From contig NC_089576.1 of NCBI RefSeq assembly GCF_040115645.1, forward strand, positions 992,001 to 1,056,000: 64,000 nucleotides of DNA. Direction: 5' to 3'. Position numbers and translations under genes: made by a program. Each line of letters begins with the position of its first letter. Positions within the stretch are counted from its first letter, which is position 1. Origin of the DNA: Euwallacea fornicatus. Taxonomy: Eukaryota > Arthropoda > Insecta > Coleoptera > Curculionidae. Positions 35,223 through 46,917 of the stretch are shown one piece after another. Under the pieces are notes generated by a model. The model had not been told where the DNA came from, ran no database searches, and saw only the letters and a list, made by a program, of their open reading frames with translations.

Positions 35223-36290
35223 ATATATATATAAACAATCTTTATTTCCTCGGAAATAGGCTATCGACTTGTCAGGTCTTTCTGCCTGTGGTACAATGGT
35301 AATCTTTTGGTGACTAAACACTATCACATTACGTCTGGAAGTGCTCCCAAAGGGTGTTCGAAGGGAAAAGGAGGCGGGATTGTCTTGTCTGTCTTGTTAA
35401 GCAAAGTGGGCTCAGTATAGTTGAGTTGTTGGTGTTCTTTTTCCATCTGTTCTGGAGTTGTCGTAGCCTTTCTGTTATTCTTATCATGTTTGTGCGTTAA
35501 TACAGTAGTTGGTTAGGTGGGTTGTGTAACGGATTTTCGGGGTGTCTTAGTTTTGTGATTAGTCTTAGTGTAATCTGTTCTGTAGTCTGTATGTGTTTGC
35601 TTGTTTTTTCAGTTGCATTTGCCCTCAGTACGTGCCCATAGTCCAATAGTGGTCTGCATATGGTTTTGTATATTTTTATGGCGGTTTCCATACTAATCCA
35701 TTTGTCTTTGTATTTCAGTGTTCGGAAGTGTTTGGCCCTTTTTATGATTTCTAGTCGAATATTTCGTACGTGTTTCGTAAATTTTAGTTTATTGTATATT
35801 GTTATTCCCAAATACTTCACGTCGTTCCTTGGTTTAGTCGTGTGTCCGCCTGTTCTATATCGTTGGTGAGCTGTCTTTGATGTGGTGATTTGAAAGTAGA
35901 AGTTGATTTTTCGTGTCGTTTGGCGTTAGTTTCCATTTGTAAAACTATGTCACGGTTTTGTTTGTCAACGTCTGAAGCTTTTCCACGGCTTTCTTAGTAG
36001 TTTTGTCGTGTGCAATCAGCGTTGTGTCGTCCGCGTATTGCAAAATGTATGATGTTTTGTCTATATATTCCTTGTCCTGTAGATCATAGTTGTATATGTC
36101 GTAGCAGTATATATTGGAGAGCAGTGGTGAGAGCGGCGAACCCTGTGGTAGTCCCTGTTCCGGGGAGAAAGGGAAGGAGAGGGCAGTGCCAATTCGTACC
36201 TGAAGTTGTCGGTTTTCCAGCAGATTTTTGATTAAGTAGATTAGGTATTTTGGTGTTTTCAGTTTGTGTAATTTGTATAGCAGCAATTAT
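35219..36290 (-). mobile_element. non-LTR retrotransposon, copy 2 (5'-truncated)
   Basis: Minus strand from about 36290. The RT piece has LLYKLHKLKTPKYLIYLIKN, EQGLPQGSPLSPLLSNIYCY and an intact SYILQYADDTTLIAHDK, then after a frame break KYLGITIYNKLKFTKHV and KIYKTICRPLLDYGHVLRA. The 3' end has a hairpin (ATTTCCGAGGAAAT, near 35246-35260) and a (TA)n tail at 35219-35232, as in copy 1. 5' truncation at 36290 is typical of target-primed insertion. It inserted at the TA-rich end of the transposon at 34407-35222. Confidence 0.87.
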
Positions 36291-37222
36291 TAATATTTAC
36301 TGATATTATTCACTCCGTTTCAGGACGACCTACACCAATGGCTAACATATGAATTTCTAGCGTAAGTTTTCGTCAGTGGTCCTCAAAATTTGCTTTCACG
36401 AGAAACCTATAACAGTTTTTGCCATTTTTTAAATCGCCTTAAAACACAAACTACACCAATGCTCCTTATGCATTTTCGTGCCCCAAATTTTTCTCTACCC
36501 TCAGTATAGTTAGATTATTTATTTCCGGATATAACGGTCTCGTAGCAGAGATAAATTTGCAGCCGTTTTAGAAAATCGACACGAAATCAATAAGACTATT
36601 TAACCGCCTTTGAAAATGAATCACGCTAATGACATTTGTGCAGTTTGTACTTTAAATCTTCCTCTATAAATTTCCAACAGGAGATCATTTATTCCAGAAA
36701 TAAACAATATCATCGCATTAAGGCAGGATTCGACGAAACTTTATATTCTAAAGGAGTAATTTGCCATTTCGGAATAGCATGCATTGATTCGTTTAGAAAC
36801 GATCTACATCAGTTACTTTCGTAGGAGAGTCCTACACATGTTGACCCAAAATTCAAGTTATGCCTTAATAACTCGCTTCAAATCTCAGTTTGCTCACTCT
36901 ATTCTGACCTAAATTTGTGATTTTATACGTATAACTAATTAGATTTAAAACCAGTTACATTTGCGAAACCTTACAAGCCCAATATTACCTTATTACTCCG
37001 CAGGAACAAAGTTTAGTAAAGAAACCGCCGTTCAGGGCAAAGAAAATATAGTGAAAGTTCCATGAAGATGACGAGTTTTTTGAAAATATTTTTATTCTAC
37101 CTTCCGTACTTCACGACGAATCACATTAGCTGTGTAGTGAACACGACGAAATCGTGCATTGAAAATGGTGAAGTTTTTTCCGTGATGTGTTCGAATGAAA
37201 GGTACTAATTGCTAAATAAAAC
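36291..37222. other. intergenic, 3' of the oxidase gene
   Basis: No gene recognised. A minus-strand AATAAA (reads TTTATT at 37091-37096) lies about 130 bp beyond the oxidase stop codon and is a likely poly(A) signal. Confidence 0.5.
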
Positions 37223-40200
37223 TTATAACTTTGATTTGTCAATGTTCAATGCACGTTTTACGATCTCGGCTGCCTCTTTGGCACACCCAACTGCCAGGGT
37301 GATTCCACTTCCTCCATGGCCGTAGTTATGTATCACCTTAAGGAATTTTCCTCCGTCTATCTTTAACACTTCTTGCTCCAATCTCACTTTATATCTTGAC
37401 GGTCTTAAACCCACCACTTCGTTTGCCAATAGACTATTTTTAATCGATGGAATGATCTTCTGGGAATTTCTCAAAATTCGATTAGTGTCTGCTTTGTTCG
37501 GTGTTGTATCAAAACTGCATTGTTTAGTGCCACCTACAAGCTTCCAACTAGAGTTGCGAGGATTTTGATTGATTGACTCTTACCGACAACTACGAAATCC
37601 CTGTTTGGTATCACATAGCAGGAATCCTCCTCCGCATCACACTGCACTAAATAAGTGCTATATTGCCAGGGCATTTTCACTCGCATCACTTGACCCCTAA
37701 AGGGGACAACCGCCCCGTCAGCTGAGAGGAATCGGGCTCCGAATCCGGTGCAATTTACAACTGCATCGAACCCTTCCAGTTCGTTAAATCCTTCTATACG
37801 TCTTTTTATAATAGTGCCCTTATTTCCGACGAATTCTCGCTGAATAACAGAGAAATTAAGCTGTGCAATTTCAAGACACTTAGAAGAAAAGTGTTTTGGT
37901 TATTATTGCTAACTTCAGTGGAACATTATACTCAACAATACCGGTATTAAATATGCGTCAGATAGAGGCTCTAAAAGGGAGGAATTATGGAGCAATTTCT
38001 GGCCAAACTCTGCTGTCTAGCCAGAACAAAGGTGCTGAATTAAACTTTAGTGTAGTTCTTGTGTCGGAACTTCATACCAAATATTAAATTATTTGCATAT
38101 AAGACAGTTTGCATTCTGGCTTGCTCGAGCCGAACTACTTCTAACTATGCGCCGTTTTCGCAATATGCTCCCGCCGGCTTTATTTCATTAGCTACAAATT
38201 CTTGCAAATGTCTTCAAGATATGGAGAGGATTTTTTTCAACTATTAAAGGGTTTACAAACCTGCAAATAAGGGAGAAATATGGCCGGTTCCCAAGTGAAA
38301 CCGACGAACATAAATCCTCCTGTGAAACTTTGTCCGTACTGTTTACTCAAACTTTGCAAATGACGGTCGTGGAGTTCGCTGTAGCCCAACGTAACACTGA
38401 CCCATTTGGGGATAGAGTAATTCTGGCTGTTGAACAGGTTGACAATGGGTTGTAAACAAATGCCAGCCTCATTTGCTTTCCCTTGAATTTTTTTAAAACA
38501 AAACCTTCCCCACACATTATGAATCATATATTTCAAAAACCCGGCAAGTGTTAAATCGAAGTTACCTTACTAGGGCGGTAACTTGTGTCGAACTGCGCGA
38601 TGAATGCATAAGTCGAAACTGATGATGGACGAACGGTCTTTTTTAGGAAAAATTTGTGAGAAACGAGTGGTGTATAGAGCCCTCCATCTCTAAGGATACG
38701 GAGGCCGTAATGTTTGAATTTTTTTTTAATGAGTGCTAGTTACGTTAAAGGTAAGAGAGGTGAGCGCTTTTTGGGAAACACTCACTAGAAATGGGTACCA
38801 TAGCGAAAGGTCCATCTTAAAATGCAAGGAAGCTATGTTTTTCAGAAACCTCGTTTCGTTTTGAACTGGGTGACGGCCATGTTAACACTACTACTACTAC
38901 TGAGTCTATTGATAATGCCATCGGGCTTTCCAAAAAATAGCTCAAAATGAGGACGTAGAGGGGCCTATATTAAAAATTTAAGCCATGATTTTTCAATATT
39001 CTGGAACTAAATTACAGTGACGTCATAACTGATAATGCCATCGTCTTTTCTAGAAGAAATGGCCCAAAATGAGTGCCACGTTGACGAGTCTGTCTTTAAG
39101 AATCAAGAATTTGCAATTTTTTTTTAATTTTATTTTTTGCAATTAAGTCACAGTTTTACGTCAAAACAGAGCGGGCAATCGCTTATTTAAGAAAACTGAC
39201 CAAAACGAGTATCAAGAGGTCTATCAAGATTAGGACGTTACAGCTTTTTTAAATTTCGTTATTTTTTTTAACTAAATCTAAATCGTGACTAAGAGAGACA
39301 AGGTCTTACTCGAAAGATATCACTACAGACGAGGAACGTACTAAGATATACAGTCGCTCAAAAAAGTATCCGTACAGCCGGAAAAAATTCTGTAAACCGT
39401 AATTTTCGACTGATTTTGTTCAAATTGTGTATAATGAAAATTCAAGCCGAAACTCAATTTGCGTAATTGAGCAACTTTTGAAAATTTAACTTTTAGAGTG
39501 ATTTCCAGCGTTTAAAAAAAACTCCGTTTTGAAAACTTCTTGTGCGGTGGCAATTTTTCAATGTGGTTTTAACATTCTTGCAGAGAGGATTTTTCTTCGT
39601 GTATCCTGAAAATTTGATCAAAATCGAACCGCAAATGAGGGAGTTGCAGCTTTTTAAAGTCGTCAAAAATGTCAAAGTTTCGTCATTTTACGCGAAAATC
39701 GTCACCTTTGGCGTTTTTGACGACTTCAAAAAGCTGCAACTCCCTCATTTGCGGTTCGATTTTGATCAAATTTTCAGGATACACGAAGAAAAATCCTCTC
39801 TGCAAGAAAGTTAGAACCACATTGAGAAATTTCCACCGCCCCAAAAGTTTTCAAAACGGTTTTTTTTTAAACTCTGGAAAGCACTCTAAAAGTTAAATTT
39901 TCAAAAGTTGCTCAATTAGGCAAATTGAGGTTCGGTTTGAATTTTCATTATACAAAATTTGAACAAAATCAGTCGAAAATTACGGTTTACAGAATTCTTT
40001 TCCGGCTGAACGGATACTTTTTTGAGTGACTTTATACCCATAAAAATAAAATTATAAATCTCCATTAAACGAATAATGAATCTACGTTATGTTACGATTT
40101 TCCTAAAAATGACACTTCCAAGCTTCTGAAGTATCTGATTCAAAAATGCACATGTAGTCGCTGTTACCTTCAGTCCATAGTTTTTTAACAAAACGAAAAG

Positions 40201-40405
40201 TTTCCTCAGACCATCTAATAACATCTTCTTCGGAGTTCTCTGCCAGCAAATAAGGCTCCCATAAACCCGCCGCTATGTCACTAGTCGTGTTGGGGCTGAA
40301 TTTGTCGGCAAATATAGTGACTTTGGCATTTTCAAGCTTTCGTTGTATCTCGAGGGCGGATGTTAGCCCTATAACACCGCAGCCTATTACGGCAACGTTA
40401 GCCAT
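37223..40405 (-). CDS. D-aspartate / D-amino-acid oxidase (FAD, peroxisomal)
   Basis: Four exons, 40168-40405, 38261-38481, 37584-37839 and 37223-37533, join in frame (phases 1, 0, 1) into 341 residues, the normal length for this family. The N-terminal FAD-binding fold is VAVIGCGVIGLTSALEIQ. TTSDIAAGLWEP is the flavin-contacting loop. Exon 3 has DAVVNCTGFGARFL. Exon 4 has GLRPSRYKV with the substrate-carboxylate Arg, then the family signature HNYGHGGSGITLAVG. The last three residues, SKL, are a canonical PTS1 signal. The enzyme should oxidise D-amino acids to 2-oxo acids, ammonia and H2O2 in peroxisomes. The acidic D-Asp substrate is my guess from overall look; neutral D-amino acids are possible. 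A 680-bp foldback transposon lies in intron 1. The frame is intact. Confidence 0.93.
39351..40032. mobile_element. foldback (long inverted repeat) element in oxidase intron 1
   Basis: Almost the whole 682 bp is two inverted arms of about 320 bp meeting near 39690. The left end CAGTCGCTCAAAAAAGTATC pairs with the right end (inverted AAAGTCACTCAAAAAAGTATC), with TA outside each. The inner arms (for example AACTCCCTCATTTGCGGTTC at 39739 and its complement near 39630) are close to identical, while the outer arms show more mismatches. No coding content. Tc1-type termini suggest mobilisation by a Tc1-like transposase. Confidence 0.92.
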
Positions 40406-41038
40406 TGCTAAACTGAACGAACTTATCGTGTTTTAAGGTCAAGTGAGAGCTTTATCAAATAATATTGTATTTTAATCGCGAAGTGTGTTTATGTGTAATT
40501 TGGGATTATTATGTTTGAAGTGATTAAAACCTGAATTGACGCTTTCATTGAAAACCGTAGATAATGGGAAAAAAAGTTTTATCTGTGCATTTGAGGGAGA
40601 TTATTAAACATTAAAAAAAAAAAACGTCCATGTAAACTGACATATGTAAAAAAAGCCCTGAAGCCACTGTGAACCGCAAACGCCAAAATCGATTTCGATA
40701 CTGCACTCTAGATTGCCTGTCAATTATATTCTAGGTGCAACATCCCGGTTATCTTTTGAAAAAGACCAATAAATCTCACCCTCGCCTTCGTCCATTTTCC
40801 GGAGAAAATGCGGTTTTCACATCAGGAAAATATAAGATGAAAGTTGACAGTTTACTTAGCAACTGGAAAAAGGAACAAATTTCTCAAGAAAGACGGTTTC
40901 AAATGCCACTTTGATTTTAAAGTTCCATTATGATATACTGGGTCGTCATTTATTAAACCTATAAATTTATCTCTTTTCCTTGAAATCGGACATTTAACTC
41001 TTATACGGTCTCGAGTGTCATCTATTGAATACTTTTAG
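40406..41038. promoter_or_regulatory. region between divergent oxidase and prominin-like genes
   Basis: About 630 bp between the oxidase ATG (40405, minus) and the first recognised prominin-like exon (41039, plus). It should contain the oxidase promoter and perhaps the start of the other gene, but I could not find a signal-peptide exon or a convincing core-promoter motif. Short ATG frames on the plus strand (40565, 40831) stop early. Confidence 0.35.
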
Positions 41039-44000
41039 AGAGGAAGTATCCACTTTTGTCATTCCAATTACCTTGGAACAAACTAAGGTTAAAGAACTGA
41101 CTAACGACAACTTGACGAGCAACAATTCAGACAACTCTGGATTGCAGTTCCTGGATACTCCCAAAGGAGACGACTTAAAAATCCATGAGTTGCAGCTCGA
41201 GGATCAACCTCTCCTTTTCGAGCCATTTTCCAGCTTAATGGGATATCTGTTACCGAGTGAATTTCCCATTGGTAAGCTTCGTTTAAATGTCGTTTAAGGG
41301 CTTTTGGGTTTACATTATAAGTAGGCTAATTAAGTTAAACTTGGAAAAAGTTATTTAAAAATAATTGAAGGTAATTAAAACCGCACATTTCAGAGAAATA
41401 GTAATTTCGACCACCAACAAATTATTATTAGGCTTAAATTCCAGAAATTTAAATGTCATAAACTGATGAACTCGGCCCCTGGACGGAAATATTCATGTTT
41501 GCTTTTTCCGGATTTTCCGCTTATTAAACGTTAAATATTTGCAGATTGCTTTTCCGGGAAAACCCGAGTTTCCAGGTCTGTGGATGAGTCGCGCGCTGAC
41601 GTCAAGTAATTGAATTTTACATATCTTTGGGAAAAAAATGATTCTCGGATATGACTCCTAGACCATTTTTCCGGAGAAATCATATTTGAAACTCTTTATT
41701 TGAGTCTTGGGGGGAATGAAATCTTTTATACACTGCCCTCGGCCATTTGATCGACGCGGGTGAATAGCCACATATATGATGTCAAGTAGATTTCCAGAAG
41801 GTTTCTCTCTCTGTGCTATCTTCGTAATTCTAAAAATATAAACGTTTTGAAAGTAAATAGAAAGCTTTTGTGGACAAGTAGATCAAAGTATACTAAAATT
41901 CACTAATTATGACAGCGTTTAGAGAGTTAGAGAACATGAAAATTTGAAAACTTCCAACGCCATAAAATCTCTGATTTTTCAGATATATTCCGAGAAGTTT
42001 TCCAGCAATCCAGACATATCTGGATTATTCAGGTAAACACCAAACTTCCAGCTAAGCTCAACACTTTAATATATGACATCTAGATCATAAAGTTGGAAAT
42101 ACTTCTCGTCGTCTGGATAATTTTCTGGACGATTCTCTCTGTTAGTCTACCAGTCGGAGTTGTCGCCGCCTTTTTGACCCCTTTGAATGTAGGCCATCCC
42201 GAGGCGTTTCCTAATACATCTCTGGTTAGTTCCAGACAATGGACCGAGAAAACCCTTGGATGTTTGCTGCACTTGTTTCTGGTTTTAATATTGTGAGTGT
42301 GGAAGTCTTACAAAAACAAATATCTCTAACATGGTCGAATATTTACAGATGCCCTTTGATCCTGATCCTTGTCGCTAACGAGCAAATGACCGACTCACTA
42401 TCCAAAGCTCCTCATGCAGTCAACATAATCTATGAAGATCTTGAAACCTTTATAAGAAATACCCACTTGCAGATTTCTTTTGCCACTACTTCAGCGACTG
42501 ATCTGACCGTTGAAGCCATCAGAAAGGAGTTAGAAGGTAGTTATTCTTAATAATTAAAATCTGTGTTGAACGAAATTACATTTTAACCAGGCTAAAATGG
42601 AATATTTATCACGTCTAATGGCCCAAGAACACGGATTGTATAAGGGCGGTAATAAAATCTGAGTAATGGTTGAACTTAATGAGTTCCTATCTTGAGTTTC
42701 GCAAGGGCTCGGCTTATCCGGGGATTTCCTTTCAGATTGTATCGTATAACACCAAACTTTCTACTGCCTTTCTTTCTACATGTAATTTAGGCTTATTTCA
42801 ATTGCAGATATGGATTTGCGCTTGGGAAGGCTTTATCAGCAACGATTGTCTTTGGAAACGGGGTTGGATTTGGCTCTCATGGGTCTGCAGGAACTGGCCA
42901 TTGGTTGGTAGCAACCGAAGGGTAAACCCCTACCGCAAGTTTTATAGCGATACCACGTTGCGATTCTGCAAAATATGCCTTTAACTTTAATTTTTTTCGT
43001 ATTTTTGACACCCTTCCCGTATTTTAAGAATTTTTATTGCATCTCCAATATATTTTCTTTTAAAAATAAAAGTGTCCAAATTTTACTACAGGTAGTAACA
43101 TCTAAGAGTTTTCTTTATTTGAAAAAAAAGTTCAAATCGCATGAAGTCAGATCAAAAGCCTATAGGACGCCTCGATTCGACTATTGAACGCCTAAGGGAA
43201 CTAAAGTATTGAAGACTCCCTTTAAACCACAAAAATGTACGCTCGTGGTTTTCGAAACTGTGCAACTCCTGAATGCCCCTTTAATTGAAAAAATTAGGAA
43301 CTTCAACAAAATTAAGTATAAGATGTGCTGAACATCTGCTTGAATATTGGTAAAATGAAGCTAAAACTTTTCTCAATGTTTAAAAAGTTCTTGGAAAGCG
43401 AAATCTTAAAGAAATGCTCATCAATCTTGAAAAATTGACAACAACGATGCAACTCAATGACTAAATTATGGAAAAAATGTTGGAAATAAGTAACGATGCA
43501 CACGACCTTCTAAACGATGCAACTCTTAAATGTCCCGGTGCTTCGCTAACAAAAAAAATATATAGCTACTTGAGACAATTTAAGTCTAAGGCACATGGAA
43601 CATGTGCTGAGGTGCGTCTGATATCGTGAGGTGCCGAGGTAACTTCTATCCTGAATTACAGCACCAGACGACATACCGAACCCACTCCTGAAATGCTAGT
43701 GATATAAAATCGACAAACCTCCTTTTTTTTTCAATTGAACGCGAGGTCCGTGCTTTTCTATAGGATGCCAACCTTCAATACCTCCATTGATCAAGGAAGT
43801 TAACAATGTGAGAAAAGTGGTTTACCCTTTTGTAGTGAGTAGGTGCGCAACTCGTAACCAAATCAAAAATCAAATCGAACAGTCAGGGGCCTCAACTAAC
43901 TGAACGACAACCCCTTTCAGAAGCTTCCAAAGTGTCTGTCCAAATCTCCGACTTGCTAGCAGACTGCAACTTAGCTCTCCAACTCAGTGCAACGCTCCAT

Positions 44001-46879
44001 ACCCAGCTACAAGACGTTTCCCGTCAACTACTAAGCATTCAGCAGCAATGCGTACCCAAAGACCGTCCTTTATGTTTCGCAGTTCAGTTCTCAGGGTACG
44101 ATGTACCCTTGCAATTGGACAATGTAAGTCTAAGACACTATAATTATGGTAATTTTACTCGGTAATACATAATCCAGGCTGCGCCCCTTATCTACATCTA
44201 TAACGGCTTCTGTTCATATATTTCAACGTTATCCCGCAAATGTAGGTCTGTTGCCAACGTTATTATGAACAATTTCCATTAAGGAGTGCACTCGAGTGTG
44301 TGTCGTAACCCCACATTATCTTAAGATTATCTTGGATGAATGAATTCATTTAATTGATGATTTCAGGTGACCAGGGACAATAAAATGCTACAACTTGCTG
44401 GGATTAGCAGTAAAGAAGGAACGTTTAATTTCAGCGTAGAAATCGCTAAGAAAGCTTATGGGCACGTCCCTGCAAGAATTGTTGAAGAATCTGTCTCGTT
44501 TGTGTCAGGTAGGGTTTTATGGAATCTATTCCCTAATCTGGCGATCGCATTTTCACAGTGACATCTATCGTGCGCCATTTTGGGTCTTGGCATTTCTTAA
44601 AACAAAAGAGATCTGCAGCGTTGCCATTTGCATTTGCACTTTTTAAATTGTCACGATTTCCAGATTTCAATGAAGTATTAAACAGAAAACGAGCGGAAGT
44701 TTACAAATCCACACACGAGCTGGACATCGTAGCCAGGAATCTTCTAGAAGAGGTAACCGAGAGCCAGAAAGCAATTTTCGCCCTCGCCAACGACGTCGTT
44801 AAGTGGGATTTGTGGCGTTGGATGGCTATATTAGGTAATCCTTTGCATTACCTTATACATAGGGTGATTGTTTAAGCCCGCATGAAAACTTAATTTGAAT
44901 CCAACTATTCGGCGGTATTTTAGATTCTATTAGAGGCCATTGGAGTGCAGGAGTGTTATTGATAATATTAATTACCTAATTTAAATTAGTAACAGCACGT
45001 AACCCATAACACGAAAAGTAATTGTTAATTCCATCACATATAGGTAAATGCAAAAAGGCCTAACCTCTGATTTATTAGCGCATAAAATGGTCCGATTAAT
45101 CACGTGTAGGACATTTTCATTAGTGTTACTGAAACAGTGTTGATGAATGAAATATGTTACCGTATCTAGAAACCACGTTTACATTTATAACGAGTGGAAT
45201 GTTTGATAAATCATCAAAGAGAACATGACAAATTTGACAAAACTAAGCGATGACTCTGTAACAGGGTCCCAACGCAAGATGCTTCAAAAAGTAACTTTGC
45301 AAAGACCTAGTTCCCTTAAACCACTCAACTTTCATAAGTAATGCATATGTTCGTTCCTGCCTGAAAGAAGTAACAACCCCCGTGTTATCCGGTTTAATGG
45401 CTCTTGCTCTAGGTTATAAAATTCCTATTCAGGAAGAACATTTGCTTTTCAGCGGGCATGAAACCTTAAATGGAAACTTTCGTTTTCTTGAGACGTCTTG
45501 AAAGAAGCTCAATCTTTAAGGAATATTGAATGAGCGAAGCTTGTTTGGTGCTCTACAGACTTCGCCGACAATAAAGTGATAAAAACCTGCTTTTAAATAA
45601 GATTTGAAATATTCTAGGGAAAATGGGAAGAAAATCTATGCTATTCCATTATTCTTCTCAAAACGGGGGTGCCGAAGGGATATGATTTAAACGGAGATTT
45701 GCATAATGGTCCCGAATTCCACCCGGATATTGTTTTTTTTTTAGGCTGTGGGGTAACATATCGCTCCAAAACAATGAATATTTTAACTTGACTCTAAAAC
45801 TGTAGGAATATATGAAAAACACATTTCAGGTACGGCAGCAGTAATTTCTTTGGCTTGGGGTCTACTGCTATGTGGAGCCCCATGTGGCTGCAAGCTAACC
45901 TCAAAAAATGCCTGTTATTTGAAATCGGGAGTGGCGCTTTGCTGCTTTGGTTGCCTTCTGGTTTGTGCAATAGGCAAGCAAAATTCCCTATTTTCAATAA
46001 AATACCAACACTTTCTTTTAGGAACGATTTCGCTAGTAATCGGAGGACACGGAAATACCCTACTATGCCGTCCCTTATACGATCATCCCCATTACAACAT
46101 TGGCAGTAAATTTCTGGATGCGGAAGGCCTGTTGTACCCTAAAGCTGGTTTCTTCCAAGCCCTTTCCAATGAAAATGGTAGTATTAAAATTGCCGAGGTT
46201 TTAAAGGCTTGCCAGAGAGACCAACCAGCATACCATACGTTCCATCTCAAAAATCATTTAAATGTGGATACCATTCTCAATTATAAAAAGTGGGAAGATT
46301 TAAATGTTTTACTTGAGGGATTTGCGACTGCTCAGACAACAGTTGAAATATTGAGTCCAGGGTTGCAGTTGAAATTACAGGTATTTTCAGATTTATACAG
46401 GGTCTCCTGAAGTGTAAAAAAGTAACCAGGTAATAACCAGTGTTTGAGTCAAGAGAACAACCAAAAATTCATACAACAATAGGTTCACACTTGGTTATTC
46501 CAATACTTTACACACTTACACAATTACACACTATGTCCTCCACAGATAGATTTCTACCGGAGGTTGCCTTTTCAAGTATCGGCCCTTTTTACCTTCCAAA
46601 ATGTTAATATCCCGTATTTTATTAACAACGCGTTTGTGGAGCTATTTTCATATGACTTTTATGTTATAATTTTGACCCTAGAATATAGGGTCAAATATTT
46701 TTCTTTGATTTCGGTATACCCTGTATATTACTTTTTATGGTAAAACAATGAGATTGTAGTCGTATAACAAATAACTGCATTACATACATTGTAAAAAGTG
46801 GAGAACGTCCGCATCATTCGGGGAAAAATGGACGCTTGTAGTTCCATCCCTCTCATACCTGTGTTTTTCTTCAAACCGT

Positions 46880-46917
<38 letters not shown>

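Noticed and set aside
40103..40167. Extension of oxidase exon 1 past 40168 (…GNSDYMCIF… to a stop)
   Set aside because: A good donor (AAG|GTAACA) at 40168/40167 joins in phase to exon 2 and restores the family sequence; the read-through tail has no resemblance.
42904..42984. Alternative donor at 42908 for a prominin-like exon
   Set aside because: GTAGCA is a possible donor, but its phase would create a stop at the next exon; the GTTGGT donor at 42904 keeps the frame. Still uncertain.
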